Below, piece by piece: positions 39,321 through 53,776 of a stretch of 64,000 bases of DNA. The notes under the pieces are model-generated. The model searched no databases. It was not told the origin of the DNA and worked only from the letters and a program-made list of their open reading frames with translations. The stretch lies in NCBI GenBank assembly GCA_027315315.1, contig DAHUYG010000002.1, positions 62,001 to 126,000 of the forward strand, in the 5' to 3' direction. The position numbers were made by a program, and so were the translations under genes. The stretch's first letter is position 1, and each line of letters starts with the position of its first letter. The stretch is from Acidimicrobiaceae bacterium. GTDB taxonomy: Bacteria > Actinomycetota > Acidimicrobiia > Acidimicrobiales > RAAP-2.

Positions 39321-39476
39321 GTGGCACGCGAGCGACGAAGGCACCGATGGGCGCTCGCCACCCTCCTCGTCGCCGCGGCAGCCCTGGCCCGCCGGGCGGC
39401 ACGCAGCCAGCCGGTGGGTGACAGCTGGCCCCCGGTTGCCCGGGCGCCCAGCTCCCGGGCCGGGGGCGGCGCCTAG
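39321..39476 (+). CDS. Possible small membrane protein (51 aa)
   Basis: A GTG-initiated frame gives a basic N-terminus (VARERRRHRWALATLLVAAA) and one hydrophobic segment, then a Pro/Ser-rich tail. TACCTT six bases before the GTG could be the -10 of a leaderless transcript. Its stop overlaps the serA stop. It is short and the evidence is only the composition and promoter-like box. Confidence 0.3.
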   Translation: MARERRRHRWALATLLVAAAALARRAARSQPVGDSWPPVARAPSSRAGGGA

Positions 39477-41041
39477 AGCTCGACCCGGTCGACCCCGAGG
39501 ATCCCCGAGCTCCGGGCGAGGCCGGTGAGGACGTCGGCCGCCGGCTCGGCGTCGACCGAGAGCACCATCAGGGCGGTGTTGCCCTCCTCGGAGGGCGCGA
39601 GAGCCATGGAGCGGATCGAGATCCCGGCGTCGCCGAGCACGGTGCCAACCACGCCGATCATGCCCGGGCGGTCGTCGTTGCGGATGACCAGCATGTGCGG
39701 CGAGGGGGTCACCTCGACCCAGTGGTCGTCCACCATGACGATTCGCGGCGCCCCCTGGGGGCCCGAGGTGAGCGTGGCGGCGACCGAATGGGCGCCCGAC
39801 CGCAGTGTGACGAGGTTCACGTACTCGGTCGGCGACGTGGACGAGCTCTCACGCACCCGCAGGCCGCGTCGCTCCGCGAGCTGGGGAACGTTCACATAGG
39901 AGACCGGGTCCTCGGTGCTCGTCGCGAACAGCCCCTTCAGCGCGCACAGCGTGAGGATGTCGGTGCGCTCCGAGGCCAGCGCACCCTGGACCTCGACCTC
40001 GAGGGACTCGGGGACCCGCTCGTGCAGGCAGCCGAAGAACCGGCCCAGCTGCTCGACCGGGCCCATGAACGGGCGCACCGCCTCGGACACCCCGCTCGCC
40101 GCGACGTTCACGGCAAAGGGGACGAAGTCCCCCGCCAACGCGAGCAGCACCTGCTCGGCGATCGTCACCCCGGCCTTGTCCTGCGCCTCGGCGGTCGATG
40201 CACCGAGGTGCGGCGTAACCACCACCGAGGGGAGCGCGAAGAGCGGGGACTCGGTGGTCGGCTCCTCCTTGAACACGTCGAGGCCCGCCCCGGCGATCGA
40301 TCCCGAGGCGATGGCCGCCGCGAGGGCGTCCTCGTCGATGATCCCGCCACGCGCGGTGTTGACGATCCGCAGCCCGGGCTTCGCCTTGGCCAGCAGCTCG
40401 CGGCCGATGAGCCCCACCGTCTCGGCGTTCTTCGGCAGGTGGACGGTGAGGAAGTCGGCCTCGGCGACCAGGCGGTCGAGATCCATCAGCTCGACCCCGA
40501 GATGCCGGGCGCGCTCCTCGGACACATAGGGGTCGTAGGCGACGAGCCGCATGCCAAAGGAGAGCGAGCGCTGGGCGACGAGCGTGCCGACCCGGCCGAG
40601 CCCGACGATTCCGAGCGTCTTGCCGTGCAGCTCGACCCCCTCCCACTTGGAGCGCTCCCAGCGCCCCTGGACCAGCGCTGCGTGGGCCTGGGGCACGTTG
40701 CGGGCCTGGGCGAGGAGGAGGGCCATCGCCTGTTCGGCGGCCGAGAGGATGTTGGACTCCGGCGCATTCACCACCATGACGCCGCGGGCGGTCGCGGTGT
40801 CGACGTCGACGTTGTCCAGCCCGACCCCGGCGCGCCCGACGACGACCAGGTCGCTCCCCGCCTCGAGGAGCTCGGCGGTCACCTTGGTCGCCGACCGGAT
40901 GATCAGCGCGTTGGCGCCCACGATCGCGCCGAGCAGCTCGGCGGGTTCCAGGCCCTCTTGGACCTCGACCTCGTGCCCAGCGGCGCGCAGGAGATCCAGC
41001 CCGCTCGCGGCGATCGACTCCGTCACCAAGACCTTGGCCAC
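39473..41041 (-). CDS. serA: D-3-phosphoglycerate dehydrogenase
   Basis: A 522-residue long-form SerA. The NAD-binding fold shows TLGIVGLGRVGTLVAQRSL, the catalytic region FLTVHLPKNAETVGLI, and TPHLGASTAEAQDKAG with the active His. After it come the intervening domain and a C-terminal ACT domain (VIRNDDRPGMIGVVGTVLGD), which normally senses serine. It makes 3-phosphohydroxypyruvate. The gene lies 19 bases after the aminotransferase gene on the same strand; serC is divergent just beyond. serB was not found. Confidence 0.96.
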   Translation of the reverse strand: MAKVLVTESIAASGLDLLRAAGHEVEVQEGLEPAELLGAIVGANALIIRSATKVTAELLEAGSDLVVVGRAGVGLDNVDVDTATARGVMVVNAPESNILSAAEQAMALLLAQARNVPQAHAALVQGRWERSKWEGVELHGKTLGIVGLGRVGTLVAQRSLSFGMRLVAYDPYVSEERARHLGVELMDLDRLVAEADFLTVHLPKNAETVGLIGRELLAKAKPGLRIVNTARGGIIDEDALAAAIASGSIAGAGLDVFKEEPTTESPLFALPSVVVTPHLGASTAEAQDKAGVTIAEQVLLALAGDFVPFAVNVAASGVSEAVRPFMGPVEQLGRFFGCLHERVPESLEVEVQGALASERTDILTLCALKGLFATSTEDPVSYVNVPQLAERRGLRVRESSSTSPTEYVNLVTLRSGAHSVAATLTSGPQGAPRIVMVDDHWVEVTPSPHMLVIRNDDRPGMIGVVGTVLGDAGISIRSMALAPSEEGNTALMVLSVDAEPAADVLTGLARSSGILGVDRVEL

Positions 41042-41060
41042 GTCCTCCTCCTTCTCGGAG

Positions 41061-43440
<2,380 letters not shown>

Positions 43441-43461
43441 GCGCAGCCGGTGGGCCGCCGG

Positions 43462-44487
<1,026 letters not shown>

Positions 44488-44521
44488 GATCGGTTCTCCT
44501 GAGTGTCGCGAGGGTTGTGTT

Positions 44522-45049
44522 CTAGCCGCCCGAGCGGCCCAACTTTGGCAGGGCGACGCGGCCCGAGCGCTGCAGCTCGACGATCGTGTAGCCACCGAGC
44601 AGCCGCTCCAAGTCGTCCAGCGTGTCGGGGCTGCCGGCCAGCATCACGGTCAGACGGTCCGGTCCGACGTTCACGACCTCGCCCCGGAAGACGCCCACCA
44701 GCTCGATGATCTCGCTCCGCAGCCGGGCGTCCACCGCCACGGTGGCGAGCATGAGCTCGCGCTCGACCGCGGCGTCGGGTGCCAGCTGGGAGATGGAGAC
44801 CACGTTGACCAGCTTGTCGAGCTGCTGGATCACCTGCTCGAGGGGGGCCGACTCGACGTCGACCACGATCGTGAGCCGGCTGAAGCGTTCGTCGTCGGTC
44901 GGAGCCACGGCCAGCGAGAAGATGTTGAAGCCCCGCCGGCTGAACAGCCCGGCGACCCGCGCCAACACGCCGGCCTTGTTCTCGACCAGGACCGTGAGGA
45001 TGTGATGGCGGAAGCTCTCCCCCTCGCTCCGGGCGGTGGCGGCCGTCAT
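44522..45049 (-). CDS. ilvN: Acetolactate synthase small subunit
   Basis: A 175-residue regulatory subunit. The N-terminal ACT domain contains [20 protein letters not shown] and [15 protein letters not shown], the valine-binding region. The C-terminal half (about residues 95-175) also matches family length. It activates IlvB and makes it valine-sensitive. The ATG overlaps the ilvB stop (ATGA). Confidence 0.96.
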   Translation of the reverse strand: MTAATARSEGESFRHHILTVLVENKAGVLARVAGLFSRRGFNIFSLAVAPTDDERFSRLTIVVDVESAPLEQVIQQLDKLVNVVSISQLAPDAAVERELMLATVAVDARLRSEIIELVGVFRGEVVNVGPDRLTVMLAGSPDTLDDLERLLGGYTIVELQRSGRVALPKLGRSGG

Positions 45050-46842
45050 TGGGCGACCCGCGCGCCGGCCTGGTTCGGGTGCACGACGATGTCGTCGTTG
45101 GACCCCCCGGCCGGGACCATCGGGAAGACCTTCTCGAACGCGTCGGTGCGGAAGTCCACGACCACCGGCCGGTCGTCGATGGCGTTCGCCTTCTCGATCG
45201 CCGGCGCAACCTCCTCGGGACTCTCGACGCGGATCCCGACGCACCCCATGGCCTCGGCCCACTTCACGTAGTCGGGAAGGTCCGGGGAGAGGTACACCTC
45301 CGAATAGCGCTCGGCGTAGAACATCTCCTGCCACTGGCGGACCATCCCCAGGTAGGCGTTGTTCAAGATCGCGACCTTGATCGGGATCCGTTCGGCCGAC
45401 GCCGTCACCAGCTCCTGCGCGGTCATCTGGAAGCAACCGTCGCCGTCGATCGCCCAGACCGTCTTGTCGGGACGCCCGACCTTGGCACCGACCGCCGCCG
45501 GAACGGCGAAGCCCATGGTGCCCGCCCCGCCCGAGTTCACCCATGTGTAGGGGTGCTCGAAGCGCCAGTATTGGGAGGCCCACATCTGGTGCTGGCCGAC
45601 GCCGGCCACGACGATGGTGTCCTCGGGGTTGAGGTCTCGCAGCGTCTCGACGACCATCTGGGGCTTCACGGTGCCCTCGGACTCCGCCTCGTAGTGCAGG
45701 GGGTACTCGCGCTGCCAGGCGCGCAGCTGGCCCCACCAGCCCTCACGGGCCGGGCGCCCGGCCGCCCGGGAGCCGGCCACGGCCGTTGCGCCCCGGTCCG
45801 TGCGGACCGCCGCCTCGTCGTGCACGAGGCCGGCCGCGTCGAGCGCGTCGAGCATCCGTTCCATCACCACACGGCAGTCGCCGACGATGGCCACCTCGGG
45901 GACCCGCACCTTGGCGATCTCGGCCGGGTCGATGTCGACGTGGATGACCTTGGCCCCGGGGGCGAACGCGTCGACCCTCCCGGTCACCCGGTCGTCGAAG
46001 CGCGAGCCAAGGGCCACGAGCAGGTCGGCTCGCTGCATGGCGGTGACGGCGGTGTAGTTGCCGTGCATGCCGGGCATCCCGAGACAGAGCGGGTGCGAAT
46101 CGGGGAAGGCGCCGCGCGCCATGAGGGTCGTCACCACCGGGAACCCGGTGCGCTCGGCCAACTCGATGAGCGCGGCCGCCCCCCGGGACTTGAGGGCGCC
46201 GCCCCCGACGTAGAGGACCGGCCGCTCGGCGCGCAACATGAGCTCGACTGCGGCCGCGATCGCCGCCGGATCGCCCTCGGTGCGCGGGTGGTACCCGGGC
46301 AGGTCGAGGTCGGCCTCGGTCTCGGGCCAGTACCACTCCATCTGGGCGTTGGACACGTCCTTGGGCACGTCGATGAGGACCGGGCCCGGTCGGCCCGTGG
46401 TCGCGACGTGGAAGGCCGCCGCAACCGTGCGGGGGATGTCCTCGGCCCGCTTCACCAGCCAGTTGTGCTTGGTGATGCCCATGGTGACGCCGGTGATGTC
46501 GCACTCCTGGAAGGCGTCCGAGCCGATGGCCGAGGTCGAGACCTGGCCGGTGATCACCACGAGCGGCGTCGAGTCCATGTACGCGTTGGACAGCGGGGTG
46601 ACCACGTTGGTGGCGCCCGGCCCGCTCGTCGCCATGGCCACCCCCGGCCGGCCGGTCACCATCGCGTAGCCCTCGGCCATGTGCCCGGCGCCCTGCTCGT
46701 GGCGGACGAGGATGTGGCGGATCGAGGAGTCGAGGATCGGGTCGTAGACGGGCAGGATCGCCCCACCAGGCAGGCCGAACATGACCTCAACGCCCTGGGT
46801 CTCGAGGCTCTTGATGAGTGCCTGGGCACCGGTGAGTCGCAT
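45046..46842 (-). CDS. ilvB: Acetolactate synthase large subunit
   Basis: A 598-residue TPP enzyme. [15 protein letters not shown] holds the catalytic Glu; [12 protein letters not shown] is the FAD/central domain and [15 protein letters not shown] to [13 protein letters not shown] is the TPP-Mg site. It makes acetolactate or acetohydroxybutyrate. The ATG at 46842 is preceded by GAGGA; upstream lie the terminator and leader peptide. First gene of ilvBNC. Confidence 0.97.
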   Translation of the reverse strand: MRLTGAQALIKSLETQGVEVMFGLPGGAILPVYDPILDSSIRHILVRHEQGAGHMAEGYAMVTGRPGVAMATSGPGATNVVTPLSNAYMDSTPLVVITGQVSTSAIGSDAFQECDITGVTMGITKHNWLVKRAEDIPRTVAAAFHVATTGRPGPVLIDVPKDVSNAQMEWYWPETEADLDLPGYHPRTEGDPAAIAAAVELMLRAERPVLYVGGGALKSRGAAALIELAERTGFPVVTTLMARGAFPDSHPLCLGMPGMHGNYTAVTAMQRADLLVALGSRFDDRVTGRVDAFAPGAKVIHVDIDPAEIAKVRVPEVAIVGDCRVVMERMLDALDAAGLVHDEAAVRTDRGATAVAGSRAAGRPAREGWWGQLRAWQREYPLHYEAESEGTVKPQMVVETLRDLNPEDTIVVAGVGQHQMWASQYWRFEHPYTWVNSGGAGTMGFAVPAAVGAKVGRPDKTVWAIDGDGCFQMTAQELVTASAERIPIKVAILNNAYLGMVRQWQEMFYAERYSEVYLSPDLPDYVKWAEAMGCVGIRVESPEEVAPAIEKANAIDDRPVVVDFRTDAFEKVFPMVPAGGSNDDIVVHPNQAGARVAQ

Positions 46843-46902
46843 GGTGTTGTCCTCGTCTCGCTGTGGGTGTCTTCGTTGTGGGCGGGTCGTCGAACTGGCG
46901 CT

Positions 46903-46934
46903 GAAAAGCAAACGACCTCCCGTTCGGGAGGTCG
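46903..46934 (-). terminator. Attenuator terminator before ilvB
   Basis: On the minus strand CGACCTCCCG-AA-CGGGAGGTCG (46934-46913) is a perfect stem followed by TTTGCTTTT (46912-46904). It ends about 60 bases before the ilvB ATG. A hairpin with arms CGCGCGC/GCGCGCG (46936-46962) begins at the leader stop. Confidence 0.88.
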
Positions 46935-46961
46935 AGCGCGCGAGGAGATGTGGGTCGCGCG

Positions 46962-47012
46962 CTAGGTGATGACTACCAGGAGGCGGCTGGTGGGAAGGGT
47001 CCCGTTCTGCAT
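46962..47012 (-). CDS. Leader peptide of ilvBNC
   Basis: A 16-residue peptide, [16 protein letters not shown], with Leu-Leu-Val-Val-Ile just before the stop, i.e. codons for all three end products. The in-frame ATG at 47024 overlaps the -10 box, so the start at 47012, ten bases after the -10, is preferred. Stalling at these codons should relieve termination. Confidence 0.82.
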   Translation of the reverse strand: MQNGTLPTSRLLVVIT

Positions 47013-47022
47013 AAGAGCGATC

Positions 47023-47051
47023 ATTGTGCCACGTCCGCCGGCCGCCGACAA
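47023..47051 (-). promoter_or_regulatory. Promoter of the ilvBNC leader
   Basis: TTGTCG (47051-47046), a 17-base spacer and CACAAT (47028-47023). Transcription would begin only a few bases before the leader ATG. The promoter fills the gap after the DUF1501 gene stop. Confidence 0.65.
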
Positions 47052-47062
47052 CCTTCGGTCGA

Positions 47063-48397
47063 TCAGAGGAAGGCGACCGGTGCGAAGCGCCCGCCCAGGA
47101 AGTCCCTCGGGTCGACCCCGATCACCTGCTCGAGCAGCGTGGCGTAGACCCTCCGGAAGTCGAGGTTGTAGACCTGGTTCCCCTCCGAGAGCTTGGTCAG
47201 GCTCGGCGGCTCGCCGTAGAAGCCGCCCTTCACGGGCTTGCCCGCCACGAACAGCACGTTGGCCCATCCATGGTCGGTCCCGGCGCTGGCGTTGGCGCCG
47301 ACGCGACGGCCGAACTCCGTGTAGATCGCCACGACCGTCTCCCGGCCCCGCTTGGTGCCCGACACCGCGTCGAGGAACGCCCCGACCGCCGTGTCGAGCT
47401 CGGGCAGGAGCGCCGCCTGGGTGTCGACCTGATTGGTGTGGGTGTCGAAGCCACCGAGCTCCACGCTGAACACCTCGCTCGGCACGTCGGCGAGGAGCAG
47501 GTTGGCGACCACCGAGAGCTGGGTGGAGAGCACGTCGGCGGCGGACTGGCTCCCCCCGCCGTTGGCGATCGCGAGCGCGTTGGCGGCCCCGGTCCCCCCG
47601 GGCTTGGCGGCCCCGGTGAGGTGAAGCGGGTCCGAGCTCGCCGTCTTCTCCATGATCGGGCCGAACACCGAGCGCACCTCGAGGAGATCGGCATTGGCGT
47701 GCGCCGCGTCGGCCAACAGCCCCGACTCCGTGCGGGGGATCTCGGCCATCGTGCGATACCGGACGACGTCGAGGGGGGTGCCCGGAAGCCGGATCGGTCC
47801 GGGGGCCACCGCGGCCGCCTGGACTCGCTCGCCCGCGAGCAGCGTGGGCACCGTCGGCCCGATGGCCACCGCACGGAGCGGGTCGGCACGGACCTTGTCC
47901 ATCCAACGGCCGAGCCATCCCGACCCCGTGGGGTCCGACGGCTCGGCGGTCTGCCAGATGTCCATCGACTCGAAGTGGCTGTAGTTGGGGTCGGCGAACC
48001 CGACGCCATGAACGATCGCGAGATGTCCCTTCGTCCAGAGCTTGTGGAGGCGGGGCATCGAGGGGTGCAGCCCGAATCCCTCGGAGAGCTCGAGCACCTG
48101 GGTGGGGTCGACTGCGAGGATCCCACGGGCCGCCGCGTACATCGGGTCCTTGTAGGGGATCACCGTGTTCAGTCCGTCGTTGCCGCCGTAGAGGGTGACG
48201 AGCACGAGGGTTCGCCCGGTGCTCGAGCCGAGCGAACCCTTGCTCGCCCCGGTCGTCGTCGACGAGAGCTGTTCCCAGAGCAGCGGCCCGGCGACCCCGG
48301 CCGCGCCCCCGAGGGCGGCGAGGGAGAGAAAGCGGCGCCGGCTCATCGGTGCGATCCCCCAGCGCCGCGCCGGGGGGGCCTCGGTGGTCTCGGGCAT
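47063..48397 (-). CDS. DUF1501-family protein, Tat-exported
   Basis: A 444-residue protein. A twin-arginine signal ([19 protein letters not shown], residues 19-37) predicts folded export. The core has [17 protein letters not shown] and [20 protein letters not shown], the sulfatase/phosphatase-like metal-site pattern of DUF1501. It is 14 bases after the DUF1800 gene; such pairs recur widely in bacteria, but their function is unknown. GGGAGGAG precedes the ATG. Confidence 0.9.
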   Translation of the reverse strand: MPETTEAPPARRWGIAPMSRRRFLSLAALGGAAGVAGPLLWEQLSSTTTGASKGSLGSSTGRTLVLVTLYGGNDGLNTVIPYKDPMYAAARGILAVDPTQVLELSEGFGLHPSMPRLHKLWTKGHLAIVHGVGFADPNYSHFESMDIWQTAEPSDPTGSGWLGRWMDKVRADPLRAVAIGPTVPTLLAGERVQAAAVAPGPIRLPGTPLDVVRYRTMAEIPRTESGLLADAAHANADLLEVRSVFGPIMEKTASSDPLHLTGAAKPGGTGAANALAIANGGGSQSAADVLSTQLSVVANLLLADVPSEVFSVELGGFDTHTNQVDTQAALLPELDTAVGAFLDAVSGTKRGRETVVAIYTEFGRRVGANASAGTDHGWANVLFVAGKPVKGGFYGEPPSLTKLSEGNQVYNLDFRRVYATLLEQVIGVDPRDFLGGRFAPVAFL

Positions 48398-48411
48398 GGC
48401 TCCTCCCACGA

Positions 48412-49737
48412 TCAGTTGCTCACGTACTCGGGCGACACGAGCGCCAGCGTCACGAGGTCCGGCGGGCTCTGGACCGCAGAAGACAGCGCCCTCGCCGTGG
48501 CGGCGGACCACGTCGGCACCGAGAGCAGCTGGCCGACGGCCTCCACCCTCGCGTTCGGCGCGGCGTCCTGCACCGGGGAGATGTCGGCCACCCGGACGAG
48601 GCGGCTCGCGAACTGCCAGCGGATCAGCGCTGCCGCGGTCGAGAGCCAGTAGGTGTTCTGGCCCCAGCCCCCGACGCTCGGCGGGTTGAACACGACCTGT
48701 CCGAGCCCGGCCAGAGTTCCGAGGATGGCATCGGGTTGGGTCTGGACGTCGGCCGCCTTCACCGACAGCGCCCGCAGCGCCCCGACCACGTACTCCACGG
48801 GCTGCTTGATGAGCCCACCGGCGGTCGCGGCCGAGGTGAACTGGGGGTTGGTCACGATGGCCCGCAGCAGGTTGCCGACATTGTGGTCGGCGGCGTACCC
48901 GGCCGACAGCTCGACCGCGATCGGGCTGGTCGGGGTGACTGGTGCGGCGAGGTGGCTCCAGAGGGCCGATGGGACATAGCGCGCCGAGGCGCCCGTCGTG
49001 GTTGCGATATCGATCACCTGGGTCCCCGAGTTGACGCCGGCGTGCCCGAGGAAGGTCTGGGGCGCGTTGGAGTGGTCGAGCGCGGAGATCGAGAAGGCCC
49101 CGGTGCGAAGGTCGAGGCGCCAGCCGGTGAAGCAGTAGGCGGCGGCGCGCACGTCGGCCTCGGTGTAGGTCCCCAGGCCCATCGTGAATCGCTCCATGAG
49201 TTCCCGGGCGAAGTTCTCGTTCGGGTCCGACGCCTTGTCGGTCGCAGCGTCCAGCCAGATCAACATGGCCGGATCGACCGCCACGGCCTGGGTGAGCTGG
49301 GTGAAGTTCCCTGCCCCAGACGTCCGGAAGAGCTGGTTCTGGCCGTACATGAACGAGGCGTAGCGCACCTTGGCGATGGCGGTCGGGAAGTGCCCGTGCA
49401 AGAGGAAGATCAGCTTCTCCTGCACCGGGTTGGTGGTTGCGACCATGCGGGCGACCCACCACGCCATGAGCTCGCGTGCCTCGGCGCGCAGGGTCCGCTC
49501 GTAGGCCTGCCTGGCGGCCACGTCGCCGCGGAGGGCCGCCCGGCCGGCGAGCGGCGAGGAGAAGGTCGGAGGGGTGATCGCGTCGCCGCCCGGGTCGGGC
49601 TGCCCGAGGCCGCCGAGCAATGTGTCGACGGTCGACCCGTAACCGGCGGTGACCCCGGCCGAGAGCTCGTCGGCGCTGGCGCCGAAGCCGAGCCGTCGGT
49701 AGAGGAGCGCGATGGAGGCCGTCGGGTCCAGGCTCAC
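48412..49737 (-). CDS. DUF1800-family protein
   Basis: A 441-residue mainly helical protein. It begins ASIALLYRRLGFGASADEL and contains LIFLLHGHFPTAIAKVRYA and NFARELMERFTMGLGTYTEA, diagnostic of DUF1800. No clear signal peptide is seen, unlike its DUF1501 partner. Function unknown; possibly an export or assembly partner of the DUF1501 protein. It starts at a GTG, 126 bases after the ilvD stop. Confidence 0.9.
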   Translation of the reverse strand: MSLDPTASIALLYRRLGFGASADELSAGVTAGYGSTVDTLLGGLGQPDPGGDAITPPTFSSPLAGRAALRGDVAARQAYERTLRAEARELMAWWVARMVATTNPVQEKLIFLLHGHFPTAIAKVRYASFMYGQNQLFRTSGAGNFTQLTQAVAVDPAMLIWLDAATDKASDPNENFARELMERFTMGLGTYTEADVRAAAYCFTGWRLDLRTGAFSISALDHSNAPQTFLGHAGVNSGTQVIDIATTTGASARYVPSALWSHLAAPVTPTSPIAVELSAGYAADHNVGNLLRAIVTNPQFTSAATAGGLIKQPVEYVVGALRALSVKAADVQTQPDAILGTLAGLGQVVFNPPSVGGWGQNTYWLSTAAALIRWQFASRLVRVADISPVQDAAPNARVEAVGQLLSVPTWSAATARALSSAVQSPPDLVTLALVSPEYVSN

Positions 49738-49863
49738 CGGCGTCCCCGTCGACCGTCGCGCTGCGTTCCCGCCACGACACCTCCCACTCCGTCGGGCCCA
49801 ATCCTCCGAAGCGGGCGTGAGGCGGTCATGACGAAGTTGTTAGGGACCTGTGAAGGCGCCCGG

Positions 49864-51576
49864 CTAGGGCTCGGTGACCGCGCCCCGCTCGGCCCCGGTC
49901 ACGAGTCGTGCGTACTTGGCCAGTGCGCCGGTGGTGTAGCGGGGCTCGAAGGACTTCAGCTGGCCGCGCCGCCGCTCGAGCTCGGCCGAGTCGACCACCA
50001 GGTCGATCGCGTGGTTCCGGACGTCGATCGAGATGCGATCGCCGTCGGCCACGAGCGCGATCGGGCCCCCGTCGACCGCCTCGGGCGCGACGTGGCCGAT
50101 GCAGAACCCATGGGTCCCACCCGAGAACCGGCCGTCGGTCACGAGGGCGCAGTCCGCACCGCGCCCGGCGCCCTCGAGGGCACCGGTGACCGCCAGCATC
50201 TCGCGCATGCCCGGGCCACCCTTCGGGCCCTCGTAGCGGATCACGAGCACCGTGCCGGGAAGGATCGAGCCGGCGACGATGGCCTCCATGGCGGCCGCCT
50301 CGCCGTCGAACACCCGGGCCGTCCCCTCGAAGGCCATCTCGTCGAGTCCGGCGACCTTCACCACCGAGCCGTTGGGCGCGAGCGAGCCCCGGAGCACGGC
50401 GATGCCGCCCGAGGTGTGGATCGGCCGATCGATCGGGTGCACCACCGAGCCGTCGGGGCCCGGGGGGTCGAGGGCGGCCAGGTTCTCCGCCATGGTCTTG
50501 CCCGTCACCGTCATGCAGTCCCCGTGGAGCAGCCCCGCCTCGAGCAGGGTGCGGAGAACGACCGGGATGCCGCCCACCCGGTCGACGTCGACCATGTGGT
50601 ACTTGCCGTGCGGTTTGGCGTCGGTGATGTGGGGCACCCGGGCGGCGACCCGGTTGAAGTCGTCGAGCTCGAGGTCGACGCGCGCCTCGTGGGCGATGGC
50701 CATGAGGTGCAGCACCGCGTTGGTCGAACCTCCGAGGGCCATGACGACGGCGATCGCGTTCTCGAAGGCGTCCTTCGTCATGATCTGGCGCGGCCTGATG
50801 TTGTTCGCCAGCAGGTTGACCACCGCAACCCCCGAGGCGTACGCGAAGTCGTCACGTCGCCGGTCCACCGCAGGCGCCGAGGAGCTGCCCGGCAGCGCCA
50901 TCCCGAGCGCCTCGGCCGCGGAGGCCATCGTGTTCGCTGTGAACATGCCGGCGCACGAGCCCTCGGTCGGGCAGGCGTTGTGCTCGATCAGGCTGAGCTC
51001 CTCGTCGCTCAGCGCGTCGACGGCATGCGCGCCCACCGCCTCGAAGACGCTCACGACGTCGAGCGCCCGATCGCCGAGCCGTCCCGGCAGGATGGTCCCG
51101 CCGTAGAGGAAGATGCTCGGCATGTTGACCCGGGCCGCCGCCATCAGCATCCCGGGCAGGGACTTGTCGCAGCCGGCCAGCGTCACCAGGGCGTCGAAGC
51201 GCTCCGCGTGCATCATCGTCTCGACCGAGTCGGCGATGATCTCGCGGCTCACGAGGGAGGCCCGCATGCCCTCATGCCCCATCGAGATGCCGTCGGAGAC
51301 TGCGATGGTCACGAACTCGAAGGGGAACCCACCCGAGTTGCGCACGCCCTCCTTGGAACGCTGGGCCAGGCGGGCGAGCGGCATGTTGCAGGGCGTCACC
51401 TCGTTCCAGCTCGACGCGATGCCCACCTGGGGTTTGTCCCAGTCGGCGTCGGTCATCCCGACGGCCCGCAGCATGGCCCGGGCCGGCGCCCTGGCTGGCC
51501 CCTCGGTCACCTCGTAGCTACGCGGCTTCATGCCCGGGCGCTCCTGGCCGAGCGGCCGGTTTCCCTCGTCAGTCAT
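49864..51576 (-). CDS. ilvD: Dihydroxy-acid dehydratase
   Basis: A 570-residue Fe-S dehydratase. The cluster cysteines are in [15 protein letters not shown] and [35 protein letters not shown] and the C-terminal [21 protein letters not shown] are family motifs. It makes the 2-oxo acids of valine and isoleucine. Its ATG overlaps the MMPL gene stop by eight bases, so it is the last member of the gatCAB-MMPL chain rather than of ilvBNC, and has no own leader. Confidence 0.96.
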   Translation of the reverse strand: MTDEGNRPLGQERPGMKPRSYEVTEGPARAPARAMLRAVGMTDADWDKPQVGIASSWNEVTPCNMPLARLAQRSKEGVRNSGGFPFEFVTIAVSDGISMGHEGMRASLVSREIIADSVETMMHAERFDALVTLAGCDKSLPGMLMAAARVNMPSIFLYGGTILPGRLGDRALDVVSVFEAVGAHAVDALSDEELSLIEHNACPTEGSCAGMFTANTMASAAEALGMALPGSSSAPAVDRRRDDFAYASGVAVVNLLANNIRPRQIMTKDAFENAIAVVMALGGSTNAVLHLMAIAHEARVDLELDDFNRVAARVPHITDAKPHGKYHMVDVDRVGGIPVVLRTLLEAGLLHGDCMTVTGKTMAENLAALDPPGPDGSVVHPIDRPIHTSGGIAVLRGSLAPNGSVVKVAGLDEMAFEGTARVFDGEAAAMEAIVAGSILPGTVLVIRYEGPKGGPGMREMLAVTGALEGAGRGADCALVTDGRFSGGTHGFCIGHVAPEAVDGGPIALVADGDRISIDVRNHAIDLVVDSAELERRRGQLKSFEPRYTTGALAKYARLVTGAERGAVTEP

Positions 51577-53776
51577 CGACCGAGTGTACGGCCACCCTCG
51601 CCTCGGTCTCGATGCCGAGCCGCGGCAGGACCCGGTGCACCCAGGTGGGCGCCCACCAGTTCGCCTTCCCGAGCAGCTCCATCACCGAGGGCACGAGCAC
51701 CATCCGGACGAGCGTCGAGTCGACGAGGATCGCGACCGCCAGGCCGAGCCCGAACACCTTCAAGATGTGCAGCGGGTCCTTCACGACGAAGGACCCGAAC
51801 ACGCAGAACATGATGGCGGCGGCGGCGGTGATCACCCGCGCCGTCCGGGCGAGGCCGTCGGCCACCGCGAGCGAGTTGTCGCCGGTCTCCCGCCAGCGCT
51901 CGGCCATCCTCGAAAGCAAGAACACCTCGTAGTCCATGGAGAGGCCGAAGAGGATGGTGAACATCATCACCGGGATCCACGGATCGATGGGCGAGGTCCT
52001 GCCGATCGCGAACAGCCCGCCGAGCCATCCCCACTGGAAGACCGCCACCATCACGCCGTAGGCGGCCCCGATCGACAGCAGGTTCATCACCGCCGCCTTC
52101 AGGGGGATGACGAGGGAACGGAACATCGAGCACAACAAGAGGAACGAGACGAGAAGCACCACCCCGATCACGAGCGGCAGGCGGTGCCCGAGGAAGTCAG
52201 CGGCGTCGATCCCGGCCGCCGTCTCGCCGCCGACGTCGGCCACCACGCCGGTGTGGGCGACGATCGGGGGGATCACCTCGTCGCGGAGGTGCAGGACTAG
52301 CCGTTGGGTCTCCGCCGCCTGGGGCGAGGTCGTGGGGATCGCGGTGATGACCGCGGCGTCGCCGCTGCGGTCATACCTGGGCGGGGCCACGGCGGCGATC
52401 CCGGGCGTCGAACGGATCCGGGACGCCAGCGTGTCGACGACCGACGCCTGGCCGCGACCGTCGAGCGCGACGACCACGACGAGCGGGCCGTTGTAGCCCG
52501 GACCGAACCCCTCCGAGAGCAGGTCGAATGCCTGGCGGGTGGTGAGCGAAGGTGGATCGTTGCCCGAGTCGCTGAAGGCGAGGCGCATCGAGAAGAGCGG
52601 CACGGCGAGCGTCACCAGCACGAGGACCGAACCCACGACGCCGCGCCAGGGGTGGCGCTGGATCGAGCGGCTCCAGCGATACCAGAAGCCCTGGGTGTTC
52701 GAGCGCAGCGAGCTGCTCGCCCCCCGGCGGACCGACAGACGCTCGATGGCCCGCCCGGTGAACCCGAGCATCGCCGGCAGCAGGGAGAGCGACCCCATGA
52801 GGACCAGGAAGACCGAGATGATCGCTCCGACCGAGACCCCGACCATGTAGGCCTGGCCGATCAGGAGGAGCCCGAGCAACGAGACGATCACGGTGCCACC
52901 CGCGATGAGCACCGCGCGCCCGGAGGTCTCGAGCGACGCGATCACCGCGTGCTCGGGCTCGAGGCCGTCGGCCAGGTTCTGGCGGTAACGGGTGACGATC
53001 AACAGCGCGTAGTCGATCCCCACCCCGAGGCCCATCATCGCTGCGAGCTCCGGGGTGAAGACCGGGGTGACGAGGAGATGGGTGGCGAGCCCCTCGATGG
53101 CGATGCCGATGGCGAGCCCGACAAGCGCGATCAGGATCGGCAGCCCCATCGCCACCGCAGACCCGAAGGCTCCGAGCATGATCAGCATCGCCGCGCTGAC
53201 CCCGATGCCCTCGGCCGGACCCGGCGAAGCCCCCACCACCGACGAGATCGGCGAGCCGCCGAGGGCCACGGTGAACCCGGGACGCTCGAAGGACTGGGCG
53301 GTGCTGATCACGCGCTTGACCGCAGCTCCGGGAAGCGAGGCGCTGGTCGTCGTGAAGTTCACCGTCAGGTATCCGATGTGCCCGTCGCTCGAGATCTGGT
53401 AGGCGCCACCGGGCGAGAACGGCGAGTCGACCGACGCGACGTAGGGCTCGGCGCGCAACTTGGCCGCCATCGTCTGCACGCTCGCTCGGTTCGTCCTCGA
53501 GGCGAACGGGGTCGCCGTCTCGACCACGACCTGCGCGTTGTCGCCGGCCTGGGCCGGGAACCGCGACTGGAGGATGTCGAGGGCCTGCTGGGAGGGCGTG
53601 TTGCCCGACGAGAATTTGTTCTCGAAGTGGGTCCCGACGAGTTGGGCGACGGCCGTTATGGCGACCAGGAGGACGATCCAGGCGACGAGGACCAGGCGAC
53701 GGTGGCGATAGCAGGCCGCGGCAACCCTTCCGAGTGCCGACGACGGCCGTTCTCGCGCGTGGCTCCCCCGACTCAA
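51569..53776 (-). CDS. MMPL/RND-family transporter
   Basis: A 735-residue membrane protein with about 12 transmembrane segments in two halves, each with a large outside loop after the first helix. MMPL features include [20 protein letters not shown] and [20 protein letters not shown] with the proton-relay Asp residues (GIDYAL, SMDYEV). It may export lipids or other cell-envelope molecules. The likely TTG start (53776) overlaps the gatB stop as TTGA; no ATG or GTG lies between there and the first helix. Confidence 0.88.
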   Translation of the reverse strand: MSRGSHARERPSSALGRVAAACYRHRRLVLVAWIVLLVAITAVAQLVGTHFENKFSSGNTPSQQALDILQSRFPAQAGDNAQVVVETATPFASRTNRASVQTMAAKLRAEPYVASVDSPFSPGGAYQISSDGHIGYLTVNFTTTSASLPGAAVKRVISTAQSFERPGFTVALGGSPISSVVGASPGPAEGIGVSAAMLIMLGAFGSAVAMGLPILIALVGLAIGIAIEGLATHLLVTPVFTPELAAMMGLGVGIDYALLIVTRYRQNLADGLEPEHAVIASLETSGRAVLIAGGTVIVSLLGLLLIGQAYMVGVSVGAIISVFLVLMGSLSLLPAMLGFTGRAIERLSVRRGASSSLRSNTQGFWYRWSRSIQRHPWRGVVGSVLVLVTLAVPLFSMRLAFSDSGNDPPSLTTRQAFDLLSEGFGPGYNGPLVVVVALDGRGQASVVDTLASRIRSTPGIAAVAPPRYDRSGDAAVITAIPTTSPQAAETQRLVLHLRDEVIPPIVAHTGVVADVGGETAAGIDAADFLGHRLPLVIGVVLLVSFLLLCSMFRSLVIPLKAAVMNLLSIGAAYGVMVAVFQWGWLGGLFAIGRTSPIDPWIPVMMFTILFGLSMDYEVFLLSRMAERWRETGDNSLAVADGLARTARVITAAAAIMFCVFGSFVVKDPLHILKVFGLGLAVAILVDSTLVRMVLVPSVMELLGKANWWAPTWVHRVLPRLGIETEARVAVHSVDD

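Noticed and set aside
43441-43461. Terminator between convergent serC and ilvC
   Set aside because: The 21-base gap has only weak self-complementarity and no T tract.
47023-47024. Longer ilvB leader starting at the ATG at 47024
   Set aside because: That ATG lies within the -10 box CACAAT, so it would precede transcription start; the ATG at 47012 is preferred.
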